From assembly GCF_025567625.1 (NCBI RefSeq), contig NZ_JAOQJC010000039.1, positions 1 to 64,000 of the forward strand: a stretch of DNA of 64,000 bases, given 5' to 3'. Source of the stretch: Paenibacillus sp. J5C2022. GTDB taxonomy: Bacteria; Bacillota; Bacilli; Paenibacillales; Paenibacillaceae. Position numbers and translations under genes: made by a program. Shown here one piece after another: positions 53,137 through 62,415 of this stretch (position 1 is the first letter of the stretch; each line of letters starts with the position of its first letter). Below the pieces are notes generated by a model, which was not told the origin of the DNA, searched no databases, and saw only the letters and a list, made by a program, of their open reading frames with translations.

Positions 53137-56100
53137 GTTTCATTTCCGTTCGTGCCGAACTCGATGCTTGGATTGATTTGGTCGATCTTAACCGTCAGGA
53201 CATCTTCCAATTCATTGCCCGCCTCGTCTTGGGTTTTGACCTTGATCGTGTGCGTTCCGCTTCCCGAGATAGTTAGCGGTTCCGTGTAATGGTACCAGGT
53301 TGCGCCATCGTCCAACGAATAGGCTATTGATGTGACGGCAATCCCTTGCTGATGAGAGGCATTGACTTCCGCCGTCACGGATTGGTTCGTCCAGTCTCCG
53401 GAAACGTACGGACCACCGTCCTGATTGCTTGCGGAAATCGTGACAACCAGCCCATTTCGATTGATCTTCACCTTTCTAGTTACTTGCCCTTCATTCCCTT
53501 CCTCATCGGTCGCTTTCAAAGTCAGGGTATATATCCCATCCTCGCTGTAGGTCAACGCCTCGACAAACGGCTGCCAGGACGTGCCCCCGTCTTCCGAGTA
53601 TTCAAGCGTTGCCACTCCGCTTCCGTCATCCGACGCGTATACACTGACGGTCACGCTACGATTCGTCCACGTATCGTTCGCGTACGGCGATTCGTCCGCT
53701 TCTGACATATGAACGGTAATCGCAGGAGCGAAGCTATCCAACCACTGCGCATACAATGTTACATTGCCCGCGCCCATCATAAAGGCATCACCCGGCGTGT
53801 AGCTCGTACCGCTGCCGTCTGCCTCGGTATTCCAGCCGGCAAACGTATACCCCGTCTTCACCAGATTTCCCGTGTTACCCGTCACCGTCACCGTGCTCCC
53901 GTAATCCCCGTTCACATCGGCGGGTGCTATTCCTCCGTCGTTGCCATTGCCGTCATAGCTTACGGTATAGCTGTCGATTGTCCACTGCGCATACAACGTC
54001 ACATTGGCCGTACCCATCGAAAAGAAATCACCCGGCGTGTAGCCCGTACCGCTGCCGTCAGCTGCTGTGTTCCAGCCCGCAAACGTATAGCCTGTCCTGC
54101 TCAGGCTGCCTGTGTTATCGAGCACGGTGACGCTGTCGTCCGGGCTATATGCGCTATTGTCAGCCGGCAAGTTGCCGTCGTTGCTGCCATTGTCATCATA
54201 CGTGACGGTATAAAGCTGCGACACGGTAATGGTATACGTCTTGCCCCTCAGGAGATGCGGCTCGACCCGGACGGAGATTTCCGTAGTGTCTCCGGTCAAG
54301 GGTACGGCAACAGGTATGCCGCTTGTCTGCTCCTCTTCATTGACCAGCAACATGGAGTTGGCTGCGTCGGACAATATAGACGTCACATCGATGCTGGCGG
54401 CAGATGAACCCACAAGCTGGTAGGTATACGCCGTGACGGAGGGGACAAATGATGGGCTTAGCTCACCGGCATCTATCGCAAGATTACTTAGATTCGCGCT
54501 GCTTGGTACAGTACGTTCACCGTAATTATTAGATCCCCAGGCGACTACGCTGCCGTCCGTTTTCAGCGCCAGCGAATGATTTTCTCCCCCAGAAATGGAT
54601 ACAACGCCACTCCGTGCATCAGTGGGGATATTCGTTTGGCCGTCTGCATTTTTCCCCCATGCGACGACAGACCCGTCCGACTTTAACGCCATGGAATAAT
54701 GAGTTCCACCTTCAATCGCCACAACCCCATTTTTCGCTGCGGTCGGTACGGAGGTTTGACCACTAAAATTGTATCCCCACGCGATGACGCTGCCATTCGA
54801 CTTTAACACCAGGGAATGATAGCCTCCACTCGCAATGGCCACAACCCCGTTTTGCGCGTTGGTCGGGATGGTCGATTGATGGTCAACATTCAATCCCCAT
54901 GCGACGACGCTGCCGTCCGACTTTAACGCCATGGAATGACCATTTCCAGCCGCAATGGCTACGATATCGCTCTGCGCATCAGCGGGGACAGCAGTTTGAC
55001 CCCAATAATTATATCCCCACGCGACGACGCTGCCGTCCGACTTTAACGCCAAGGAATGGTTGCCTCCAGCCGCGATCCCCACGATGCCGCTCTGCGCATC
55101 GGTGGGGACATTCGTTTGACCATTATCATTTTTTCCCCACGCGACGACACTACCGTCTGATTTCAGCGCCAGCGAATGATTCCATCCCGTAACAATGGAC
55201 ACAACGCCGCTTAGACCTTCCGGTACATTCGTTTGACTGTAATTGTTCTTTCCCCATGCGACCACGCTACCGTCCGATTTTAATGCCAGTGAATGAGACT
55301 CTCCTGCAGCGATAGCGATTGCCTTGACGGGTGAAGACAGACCTGCCGGAACGGTCGTTTGACCGTAAGCATTGAATCCCCATGCGATGACGCTGCCGTC
55401 CGATTTCAGCGCCAGTGAATGAGAGCTTCCCCCTGCGATGGAGACGACATCGCTTTTGGCATTTACCGGCACATTTGTTTGATGATAATTGTTCTTTCCC
55501 CACGCGATCACGCTGCCGTCCGATTTCAGTGCCAGCGAGTGAGCTCCTCCCCCGACGATAGACACAACGCCGCTTAGACCATCCGGTACATCAGCTTGAC
55601 CATTACTATTAGATCCCCAAGCGACGACAGTACCATTCGATTTCAGTGCCAGAGAATAATAATCTCCCGCGGCAATGGATATAACGCCGCTTAGACCATC
55701 CGGTACATCAGCTTGATGGGAACTATTCAATCCCCAAGCGACGACAGTGCCGTCCGATTTCAGTGCCAGGGAATGAGAATGTCCCGCGGCTATGGACACG
55801 ACGCCGCTTAGACCATCCGGTACATCAGCTTGATGGGAACTATTCAATCCCCAAGCGACGACAGTGCCGTCCGACTTCAGTGCCAGAGAATGATACGCTC
55901 CCGTGGCAATGGACACGACGCCGCTTAGACCATCCGGCACACTCGTTTGACTGTAATTGTTCTTTCCCCATGCGACCACGCTGCCGTCCGATTTCAGTGC
56001 CAGAGAATGATACTCTCCCGCAGCGATGGACACTACGCCGCTATGAGCATCTGCGGGAACGGTCGTTAAACCGTTAACCTTAGATCCCCATGCGACCACG

Positions 56101-56297
56101 CTTCCATCTGATTTCAGCGCCAGCGAATGAAACACTCCCGCAGCGATCATCTGGAACGATCCCCGACTCCAACTGCCACCCGAAGACCTCTCAGCCGATA
56201 CGACAGCAGGCACAGTGTAACCCCAAAGTATGATGAGTGCCAAAACGACCGTAATCAGTTGCGAGCTTTTCTTTGAACGCCGTGTATTTTTGGACAT
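53007..56297 (-). CDS. RCC1-repeat secreted protein, 5' part of a frameshifted SLH gene
   Basis: The ATG at 56297 follows AAGGGG and gives a normal signal peptide (SSQLITVVLALIILWGYTVPAVVSA); the frame extends to 56357. Fourteen RCC1-like units of about 40 residues (VVSIAAG..HSLALKSDGSVVAWG.N..GQT.VP) imply two seven-bladed propellers. A cadherin-like domain, two InlB-type repeats and Ig-like domains with G-G-T-S-W come next. At the end the frame turns into unrelated residues (WSQRQMAGRRSQAERY), where the SLH part continues in another frame. A box matching that at 62135-62155 lies upstream and it is divergent from an OmpR-type regulator. Confidence 0.85.
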   Translation of the reverse strand: MSKNTRRSKKSSQLITVVLALIILWGYTVPAVVSAERSSGGSWSRGSFQMIAAGVFHSLALKSDGSVVAWGSKVNGLTTVPADAHSGVVSIAAGEYHSLALKSDGSVVAWGKNNYSQTSVPDGLSGVVSIATGAYHSLALKSDGTVVAWGLNSSHQADVPDGLSGVVSIAAGHSHSLALKSDGTVVAWGLNSSHQADVPDGLSGVISIAAGDYYSLALKSNGTVVAWGSNSNGQADVPDGLSGVVSIVGGGAHSLALKSDGSVIAWGKNNYHQTNVPVNAKSDVVSIAGGSSHSLALKSDGSVIAWGFNAYGQTTVPAGLSSPVKAIAIAAGESHSLALKSDGSVVAWGKNNYSQTNVPEGLSGVVSIVTGWNHSLALKSDGSVVAWGKNDNGQTNVPTDAQSGIVGIAAGGNHSLALKSDGSVVAWGYNYWGQTAVPADAQSDIVAIAAGNGHSMALKSDGSVVAWGLNVDHQSTIPTNAQNGVVAIASGGYHSLVLKSNGSVIAWGYNFSGQTSVPTAAKNGVVAIEGGTHYSMALKSDGSVVAWGKNADGQTNIPTDARSGVVSISGGENHSLALKTDGSVVAWGSNNYGERTVPSSANLSNLAIDAGELSPSFVPSVTAYTYQLVGSSAASIDVTSILSDAANSMLLVNEEEQTSGIPVAVPLTGDTTEISVRVEPHLLRGKTYTITVSQLYTVTYDDNGSNDGNLPADNSAYSPDDSVTVLDNTGSLSRTGYTFAGWNTAADGSGTGYTPGDFFSMGTANVTLYAQWTIDSYTVSYDGNGNDGGIAPADVNGDYGSTVTVTGNTGNLVKTGYTFAGWNTEADGSGTSYTPGDAFMMGAGNVTLYAQWLDSFAPAITVHMSEADESPYANDTWTNRSVTVSVYASDDGSGVATLEYSEDGGTSWQPFVEALTYSEDGIYTLTLKATDEEGNEGQVTRKVKINRNGLVVTISASNQDGGPYVSGDWTNQSVTAEVNASHQQGIAVTSIAYSLDDGATWYHYTEPLTISGSGTHTIKVKTQDEAGNELEDVLTVKIDQINPSIEFGTNGNETWSLSGSTLVTVSDTESGLHPTALAFAWSQRQMAGRRSQAERY
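54490..56160 (-). repeat. Fourteen RCC1-type repeats
   Basis: Tandem units of about 117-126 bp encode the RCC1-like blades. Several adjacent units (for example around 55560-55910) are nearly identical, which indicates recent duplication or gene conversion. Confidence 0.8.
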
Positions 56298-56390
56298 ATC
56301 CAGAACATCCCCTTCTCTATTTCCATCTGAATCTATGATTCGATCATTTCTTGCCATTTTTCATCCTACCACCTGCTGAAAGGCTAGAGT

Positions 56391-56411
56391 CTTAAAGGAT
56401 GCTTAAAGAAT
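56391..56411. promoter_or_regulatory. OmpR-family direct-repeat box, copy 1
   Basis: CTTAAAG, four bases, CTTAAAG (11-bp period), matching 62135-62155 at 20 of 21 positions. On the minus strand a TAGGAT follows 22 bp downstream as possible -10 of the RCC1-type gene. It lies between that gene and the divergent regulator gene. Confidence 0.7.
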
Positions 56412-56486
56412 TTCATTCTATAAAGGAGAAACGCCTGGCTGTATTGTATAATGAATAAAACGTTGGACAATAGAAGAGAGTGTGCC

Positions 56487-57188
56487 ATGGAAAATCCCCG
56501 CGTACTGATTGTCGATAACGAACCGGAAATCGTTCAGCTGGTCAAGCTGCACTTGCATAATGCAGGAATCCACACTTCTGAAGCAGCTTCAGGACGTGAT
56601 GCCATCTCCATACTGGAGCATTACACAGTCGATCTGATCGTATTGGACCTGATGATGGAGGATGTGAACGGCTGGGAGGTCTTGCACTATATGCAGTCCC
56701 GCCAGTTGGACACGCCCGTCATCATCCTTAGCGCCAGACATCTGGAAGATGATAAAATTGAAACCCTCGGATTAGGAGCAGACGATTACGTCACGAAACC
56801 GTTCAGCCCCGGCGAGCTGACGGCCCGCATCAAGGCGTTGCTGCGGCGTTACAAGCCCGCTATGTACGGAAATAAGATCAGCTGTGGGAGTCTCATCTAC
56901 GATCGTGCCGCTCAGCAAATCGAGAAACCAACCAGCACTATTTCCCTGTCTCCAATAGAAGCGATGATGCTGGAGCTGTTCATGCGCCAGCCGGGACGCA
57001 TTTTCACCAAGCAAGAACTATTCAAATATGTCTGGAAGCTGGATCAATTCGATGCGAATTCAGTCAATGTGTATATCAATTTTTTGCGCAAAAAAATAGA
57101 GAGGGACCCGGCAAACCCTCGCTATATTGAGACAATACGCGGTGTTGGCTATCGGTTTGTGGAGGGAACGCATGAATCTGAGGACTAA
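56487..57188 (+). CDS. OmpR/PhoB-family response regulator
   Basis: The 233-residue protein has a receiver domain (RVLIVDNEPEIVQLV, phospho-Asp near 53 in LIVLDLMMEDVNG, Lys in DYVTKPF). A winged-helix DNA-binding domain follows (LSPIEAMMLELFMRQPGRIFTKQELFKYVW, VNVYINFLRKKIE, TIRGVGYRF). I use the ATG at 56487, because TATAAT at 56445-56450 is a probable -10 that overlaps the earlier ATG at 56451. It overlaps the kinase gene. Direct-repeat boxes typical for this family sit next to it and before the beta-helix SLH gene. Confidence 0.92.
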   Translation: MENPRVLIVDNEPEIVQLVKLHLHNAGIHTSEAASGRDAISILEHYTVDLIVLDLMMEDVNGWEVLHYMQSRQLDTPVIILSARHLEDDKIETLGLGADDYVTKPFSPGELTARIKALLRRYKPAMYGNKISCGSLIYDRAAQQIEKPTSTISLSPIEAMMLELFMRQPGRIFTKQELFKYVWKLDQFDANSVNVYINFLRKKIERDPANPRYIETIRGVGYRFVEGTHESED

Positions 57189-58659
57189 ATTGTGGTTAAT
57201 GGTCATTGCAGCCAGTTTTACCGGACTAGTGTTGTTAATCGCGAGCATCGTAATTATGGGTTCTTTTACTTCGCGTGGCTATACCCATGAATCGCTGAAT
57301 CAGATAGGAAATCAGCTGGTAGAAGATGCGGGCAATCAAGCAGTTGATTTAAACAAGAGAGAGGTGGATGAGCGAATTCAAAGCCTACTGGATCATACTC
57401 GGGATGAACACCCGCAGATGAGTCTGGAGTGGTTTTCCAAGGATGGCACGTTGCAGTATGCCACAAATCAGCGGAAGAAACCTTATGCGTTCGATGAGAT
57501 GATGGAACGTTTTGCAGGCATGCCTGATAAGCTGTGGGGCTTTAACAACGAAGTGGTGACCTTAGTGTTTCATTGGGCGCTTGATAATGAACCCCAGTAT
57601 CTGATCATGTCAATGCCCGGCAAGGAAATGCGGGGAACGCAAGTCTTTGTTTATGTACGGCAATCCTGGATGCTTCTAACCTTGTTAATTCCGCTCGGCG
57701 TCTTTTTTATTACGCCGATCGTATTTTCGCTGCTCTTTTTCACCCGGATTAACCGCAGACTGAAAACGCTGAACAGGGCCGTACAGGAATTCGATGCACG
57801 GAGTACGAAGATCGTCCTTGATGATCGCGGAAACGATGAAATCATTCAACTGAATCGCCATCTCAACCACATGTCTGAGCGCATCCTGGATCAGGTGGCG
57901 CAGATTCAAGACAACGAGCGCAAGCGCCATACGTTGATCGCGAACCTTTCCCATGACCTGAGAACGCCGCTCACCATGATTCAGGGGTATGCGGAGACGC
58001 TTCACGACGGTTTATATCAAGATGACAAAGAAATCCGGGCCTATTCGGAAATTGTATTGCGCCGGTCTCGTTACATGAATGAGCTGCTGCAGAAGCTGCT
58101 GGAGATATCCCGTATGGACATGCATCCTGCTCGTATCCATTTGCAGCTAACCAACCTCTCTGAACTACTCAGAAAACTGGCGGCGGATTACATTGCGGTA
58201 TTGGAGAGTCATGGCATGTCCTTTGACATTGAAATTCCAGAGCAATCCCTTGCGGTCATGGTCGACCCTCCTCTGATCGAAAGAGCTGTACGCAATCTGA
58301 TTGAGAATGCATTACAATATGGCCGTGCCGGCGAATACCTGGGCCTTTCCCTGCGCCAGGTTATCGTTGCGGACGCCAGCGGACGCAGGGAAGGAATGGA
58401 TATTCGGAATGATTACGAGGTTGAAATCAGTGTAACGGATAAAGGACCCGGCATTCCCGTCGCGAAACAGGAGATCGTCTTTGAACGCTTCATCCGGGGG
58501 TCCGAGGCAAGAGAAGGAGAAGGTCTCGGCATCGGGTTATCCATCGTCAGGGACGTTGCCGGCATCCATAAGGGAAGCGTTCGCCTGGAGAGCAAGCCTG
58601 GCGTTCATACGACTTTTACACTCGTTATCCCGTATTTACTTATAGAAAGTCACTCCTGA
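57172..58659 (+). CDS. Sensor histidine kinase (HAMP, HisKA, HATPase)
   Basis: The 495-residue kinase starts at the ATG at 57172 after GGAGGG, overlapping the regulator stop by 17 bp. Two membrane helices (LMVIAASFTGLVLLIASIVIMG and LLTLLIPLGVFFITPIVFSLLFF) enclose an external sensor of about 130 residues. HAMP follows, then SHDLRTPLTMI with the phospho-His near 259, the N box LIENALQYG, and G boxes DKGPGIPV and GEGLGIGLSIV. It is the partner of the OmpR-type regulator. Its 3' end is duplicated at about 62269-62317. Confidence 0.92.
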   Translation: MNLRTKLWLMVIAASFTGLVLLIASIVIMGSFTSRGYTHESLNQIGNQLVEDAGNQAVDLNKREVDERIQSLLDHTRDEHPQMSLEWFSKDGTLQYATNQRKKPYAFDEMMERFAGMPDKLWGFNNEVVTLVFHWALDNEPQYLIMSMPGKEMRGTQVFVYVRQSWMLLTLLIPLGVFFITPIVFSLLFFTRINRRLKTLNRAVQEFDARSTKIVLDDRGNDEIIQLNRHLNHMSERILDQVAQIQDNERKRHTLIANLSHDLRTPLTMIQGYAETLHDGLYQDDKEIRAYSEIVLRRSRYMNELLQKLLEISRMDMHPARIHLQLTNLSELLRKLAADYIAVLESHGMSFDIEIPEQSLAVMVDPPLIERAVRNLIENALQYGRAGEYLGLSLRQVIVADASGRREGMDIRNDYEVEISVTDKGPGIPVAKQEIVFERFIRGSEAREGEGLGIGLSIVRDVAGIHKGSVRLESKPGVHTTFTLVIPYLLIESHS

Positions 58660-58682
58660 TTAATCGTCGGCGATTTCCGATT
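58650..58682. repeat. 33-bp direct repeat, copy at the kinase 3' end
   Basis: The bases from TCACTCCTGATTAATCG to CGATTTCCGATT are identical to 62285-62317. This copy spans the end of the kinase gene; the other lies beyond the SLH gene. Confidence 0.8.
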
Positions 58683-58711
58683 TCGAACAACGGCTCGAAC
58701 ATTGCCCATGT

Positions 58712-58790
58712 AAGAGGACCAGTCCCAAGTATATCGAACTGCTCCAGGAACATGAGGTGTTAATTAGCATGGACGGCAAGGGGCAACTGA
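58712..58790 (+). pseudogene. Probable IS3-family transposase fragment
   Basis: One plus-strand frame reads KRTSPKYIELLQEHEVLISM followed by DGKGQ. This resembles the catalytic-domain stretch of IS3-type OrfB (T-S-x-x-Y-x-x-L-L-x-x-H-x-x-x-x-S-M-S-x-K-G-N). No inverted repeats or other transposase parts are present, so it is a decayed remnant, recognised by eye only. Confidence 0.45.
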
Positions 58791-58802
58791 CTTTCAATTC
58801 CT

Positions 58803-61800
58803 TCAGACCTGATTTTCAAATATTCTCAATATAACGACCGCAGCTTCAGCTCTCGTTGCTGTCTCCTTCGGTTGGAAAAGGTTCTCGCTCCGTCCTTGTA
58901 TATATCCAGCTGCAACAGCAGCTTGCACAGCCGACTTGGAATAATTTTCAATACGATTATCATCTCGGAATCCAGTTTTCTGTTCAGGATGAAGCGGCAA
59001 TTCCAAGGCGCGTGCTACGACTACAGCCATTTCCTCGCGTGTAATCTCTTGATTGGGGCGCAATGTTCCATCCGGATAACCGTGCAGGATCCCTTCAGAA
59101 ATTGCAAACTTCATCGCCTCTATCGCATAGTCGGGAATATCAGCTTTATCCTTGAAATTCAGCTTATCGGATATGATTTTATCTCTATCCAGCAAATTGA
59201 ACAGCATCATCATGAATTGCGCGCGCGTAACAGATTCGTCGGGTTTGAACTCTCCGTCTGGGTAGCCTTGAACCAATCCCTTGTCCCAAGCCCGTAATAC
59301 ATCCTGTTCCGCCCAGTGTCCAGCCATGTCACTGAACACTGCTTCCATCGCAGCCTCATCTTCGTTGACAACTAAGACGGCGAATGTAGCAAACTTCTTC
59401 ACTTTTATCGAAATAGCATTACCATCTATAGTTGCGTCTGTATTCACCCATTCATTGGTATCCTCGTCATAATATTGTATAACCGGAATCATTCCTTCTG
59501 GCAATAGATCCTGATCGAATGCCGCAGATAATGTGATAGGAAGCAGTACATCCACATCCAATGAAGATTTCACCTCAATGACATAACTCAACATAATGAA
59601 AGGATCAGGAAGATTGAATTCTCCCGAATCGATTATGTTATTGATCTTGATCTCATAGGGTTCTTGCCACGTTTCCATTGGAATTTCAAAAGTCCATCCC
59701 TCAAATTCGAATGTAGAATCTTGATCCACTTCGACCTCTTTACAAAGATCCGCGTCACATCGCTTTACTGTGGGATTAATAATACCCGTATAAGATGGGG
59801 GCAGCTTCTTGAAGTTCCCGATTAATGCCCGCTCTCCATTCACTACAAAGCTGTAGCTCGCATCAGTCGATACTTCTACATCCGCTTCCGTCCAGTTCAC
59901 AAAGGCATATCCTGCTTCTGCTTCCCCAGTAACCGTCACTTCGCTGCCACGCTCGTAGTCTCCCGCTCCTTCTACACTTCCCCCTTCTGCCGGGGCAGCT
60001 GCGACAGATACTTCATAAGAATTTAGTTCGAAATGAGCAATAAGCGCCCGCTCTCCATTCACTACAAAGCTGTAGCTCGCATCAGTCGATACTTCTACAT
60101 CTGCTTCCGTCCAGTTCACAAAGGCATATCCTGCTTCTGCTTCCCCAGTAACCGTCACTTCGCTGCCATGCTCGTAGTCTCCCGCTCCTTCTACACTTCC
60201 CCCTTCTGCCGGGGCAGCTGCGACAGATACTTCATAAGAAATTAATTCGAAATGAGCCACAAGCGCCCGCGCTCCCGTCACTTCAAAGCTGTAGCTCGCA
60301 TCGGTCGACACTTCTACATCCGCTTCCGTCCAGTTCACAAAGCGGTACCCTTCACCTGGTATCGCTGAAACGGTTATTTCCCGACCGATTGCAAAATTCC
60401 CTCCCCCCGCGACTGTCCCTTCTATATCCACTGCCGACGTTGCACTAACTTCAACCAATGCTGCGAAATTAGCATATAAAGTAACAGCGGAACCAGACAA
60501 TTCATAGCTAATGACACTTTCCTCGGATACTACTTGTCCAGTAGATGTTCCATCGGCCAGGGTCCAATTCACAAATTCATAACCTTCATTTGGGGTGGCC
60601 GTTAATGTAATAGGAGCATGACCATAACGAAAAGGACCAAATTCATAAATTTCAGCAGTACCGGTGCCCTCAGGATTAGCACTAGCATTAACACTAAGGA
60701 GAGACGATTCATAGGCTCCTGCATCTAATCCATCATTTATGAATCTGGGCTTCCCCTCCAAATCCGTTTTAACATGAGACAGAATACCTCCGTCCGAAAA
60801 AATGCCAGCATCTGCTGCATTAATTGCAGGGGACGAATCTCGCAAACGATAATCCCCATTTGAAGGGTTTACGAAAATACTGGCTGGTAACAGAATTATA
60901 TTTCTCGCATCCAAACAAGATCCGGTAGAACTTGCAGCATTTAAACTATTCTCGAATTTCACATTTCCCAAATAGTCCGGTGCAAACTTCCCATTGTTGC
61001 CACAAACTATACTATTGTAAAGGGTAACGCCATCAACATTGTCAGCGTCATACGGGAAATATATACCTCCCGTATTATTCACTCCTTTATTCCCGCTAAT
61101 GGTTATGTTAACAAGCGTTAAATCGCCGCTTTCCGCGTATATGCCGCCAGCAGTTTTCGCATCATTCCCACTAACTAGTACGTTCACAAGCGTGGAACGA
61201 TCATCTTTTAGGTACAATCCCCCGCCAGAACTAATCGCATTATTACCGCTAATAATAAGATTAATCCATTCACTTTTGCTATTTTCACTAAATAATCCAC
61301 CGCCATTACCGGCAATATTACCCATCATTCGGACATGAGATAAATCGACATTACTTATGTGATTATATAGAGCCCCGCCGAAATTCAAAGCTCTGTTATT
61401 TTTAAATGTTACATTTCTAATTGTAGGATCATTATTATCGTTATACATTCCGCCGCCGCTATTATGGTAGTCTGGATCATTGGCATTCCCCCCAGAAATG
61501 GTCACGCCATCTAAAACAGCAGTTTCATTCAGGCTGACTATATTGTCCGCATGATAAAAGACATGATAGGCATTCTCATCCTTAGTTGAGAAGTCGCTTG
61601 CATCATCATCCTGATTCCTATCGCCGCTCAGAATCGTTTCATTTGCTGCAAAATCTCGATCCCTCAAATCAAAGGTTGTCGAATCCTCATCTCCTGCAAA
61701 TCCCCCATAAATCTCGACGCCGTTTTTCATATGGAAATGAATGGACCTCAAATCTTCAGACCCCTCCATCAATAGCGTAGGAATATAGATACCCGTTGCA

Positions 61801-62051
61801 ATCCAAACTTGATCTCCTTCTTCTGCTGCTTCAATGGCCATCTGCAGATTCGTATAGGCGTCATCCCAACTGCTGCCATCCCCTGCACCAATCGCAGTAT
61901 TGTCTACATACACGACATTCCCCACAGATGCCTCTACTTTATTTTCAAACAATCCTTCCGCTAGCAGCAATGCGATCATCATACAAAACATTAAGGTAAA
62001 CCTTACAAACCTTCGCGAGATTTCGGCTTTTCTTTCCCATTGATCAAACAT
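58803..62051 (-). CDS. SLH surface protein with beta-helix and InlB-type repeats
   Basis: About 1082 residues from the ATG at 62051, which has GAGGAG upstream and begins just before a signal peptide (RRFVRFTLMFCMMIALLLAEG). The frame continues to 62126, but that start would lie on top of the promoter box. A right-handed beta-helix domain with choice-of-anchor style motifs comes first (ATGIYIPTLLMEGSE, GGGMYNDNN, SGGGLYLKDD, TGGIYFP). Four InlB-like B-repeats follow, two of them nearly identical, then a ZU5-like region, then three SLH repeats at the end (FSDMAGHWAEQDVLRA, LNFKDKADIPDYAIEA, FRDDNRIENYSKSAV). It may bind or modify a polysaccharide. It is likely controlled by the OmpR-type regulator. 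Confidence 0.88.
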   Translation of the reverse strand: MFDQWERKAEISRRFVRFTLMFCMMIALLLAEGLFENKVEASVGNVVYVDNTAIGAGDGSSWDDAYTNLQMAIEAAEEGDQVWIATGIYIPTLLMEGSEDLRSIHFHMKNGVEIYGGFAGDEDSTTFDLRDRDFAANETILSGDRNQDDDASDFSTKDENAYHVFYHADNIVSLNETAVLDGVTISGGNANDPDYHNSGGGMYNDNNDPTIRNVTFKNNRALNFGGALYNHISNVDLSHVRMMGNIAGNGGGLFSENSKSEWINLIISGNNAISSGGGLYLKDDRSTLVNVLVSGNDAKTAGGIYAESGDLTLVNITISGNKGVNNTGGIYFPYDADNVDGVTLYNSIVCGNNGKFAPDYLGNVKFENSLNAASSTGSCLDARNIILLPASIFVNPSNGDYRLRDSSPAINAADAGIFSDGGILSHVKTDLEGKPRFINDGLDAGAYESSLLSVNASANPEGTGTAEIYEFGPFRYGHAPITLTATPNEGYEFVNWTLADGTSTGQVVSEESVISYELSGSAVTLYANFAALVEVSATSAVDIEGTVAGGGNFAIGREITVSAIPGEGYRFVNWTEADVEVSTDASYSFEVTGARALVAHFELISYEVSVAAAPAEGGSVEGAGDYEHGSEVTVTGEAEAGYAFVNWTEADVEVSTDASYSFVVNGERALIAHFELNSYEVSVAAAPAEGGSVEGAGDYERGSEVTVTGEAEAGYAFVNWTEADVEVSTDASYSFVVNGERALIGNFKKLPPSYTGIINPTVKRCDADLCKEVEVDQDSTFEFEGWTFEIPMETWQEPYEIKINNIIDSGEFNLPDPFIMLSYVIEVKSSLDVDVLLPITLSAAFDQDLLPEGMIPVIQYYDEDTNEWVNTDATIDGNAISIKVKKFATFAVLVVNEDEAAMEAVFSDMAGHWAEQDVLRAWDKGLVQGYPDGEFKPDESVTRAQFMMMLFNLLDRDKIISDKLNFKDKADIPDYAIEAMKFAISEGILHGYPDGTLRPNQEITREEMAVVVARALELPLHPEQKTGFRDDNRIENYSKSAVQAAVAAGYIQGRSENLFQPKETATRAEAAVVILRIFENQV
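59827..60239 (-). repeat. Recent tandem duplication of a 73-residue InlB-like repeat
   Basis: Two copies, 219 bp apart in register (starting 59827 and 60046), are identical over about 190 bp apart from roughly two differences. A third, diverged unit begins near 60265. Confidence 0.8.
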
Positions 62052-62134
62052 ACTTTCTGACAACTCCTCTATCATTGGCTGAATGGTAAAATCTTGATTG
62101 AACTTAATAGTACCATCAGCTTCCATCCGTAATA

Positions 62135-62155
62135 CTTAAAGGATTCTTAAAGAAT
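62135..62155. promoter_or_regulatory. OmpR-family direct-repeat box, copy 2
   Basis: CTTAAAG, four bases, CTTAAAG, matching 56391-56411 except at one spacer base. On the minus strand TACTAT follows 22 bp downstream, the same spacing as at copy 1, and would start transcription about 45-50 bp before the SLH gene ATG at 62051. Confidence 0.7.
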
Positions 62156-62284
62156 GAAGTGTACTTACCCCGTTTTCAAAAACAAAAAAAGAAGCGCCAC
62201 AAAGCAGCAACCTCTTCATCTTCTTTTGAATGAATCATCATTTCAGTTGATCATAATCTTGTGTTTCGTATTTATTACAGAAAA

Positions 62285-62317
62285 TCACTCCTGATTAATC
62301 GTCGGCGATTTCCGATT
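62285..62317. repeat. 33-bp direct repeat, second copy
   Basis: Identical to 58650-58682. Upstream sequence also resembles the kinase end (GTATTTA then a short divergent part), which suggests a duplicated 3' end of a kinase gene. Confidence 0.8.
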
Positions 62318-62344
62318 CGAACAGTACGCATCTGTATCTACTTC

Positions 62345-62390
62345 ATGGTCAAAAGAAATGGTCGTGTCATCCATATTCAGCATTATTATC
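62345..62390 (-). pseudogene. N-terminal remnant of a HAD-superfamily hydrolase (copy 2)
   Basis: The minus strand reads MLNMDDTTISFDHEVDTDAY, a degraded HAD motif I region, then stops resembling a gene where the 33-bp repeat begins. It corresponds to the shorter remnant at 38982-39022. Confidence 0.45.
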
Positions 62391-62415
62391 ACACTCCATC
62401 TTGCTTAATCTCTGT

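Larger units (their letters stand above)
62156..62415. other. Remnant-bearing intergenic stretch
   Basis: No intact gene. It holds a kinase-3'-end-like sequence (62269-62317) that reads FVFITENHS-stop next to the 33-bp repeat. Then comes a HAD-type start fragment on the minus strand (62345-62390), and then the left flank of the second toxin locus. Confidence 0.5.
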
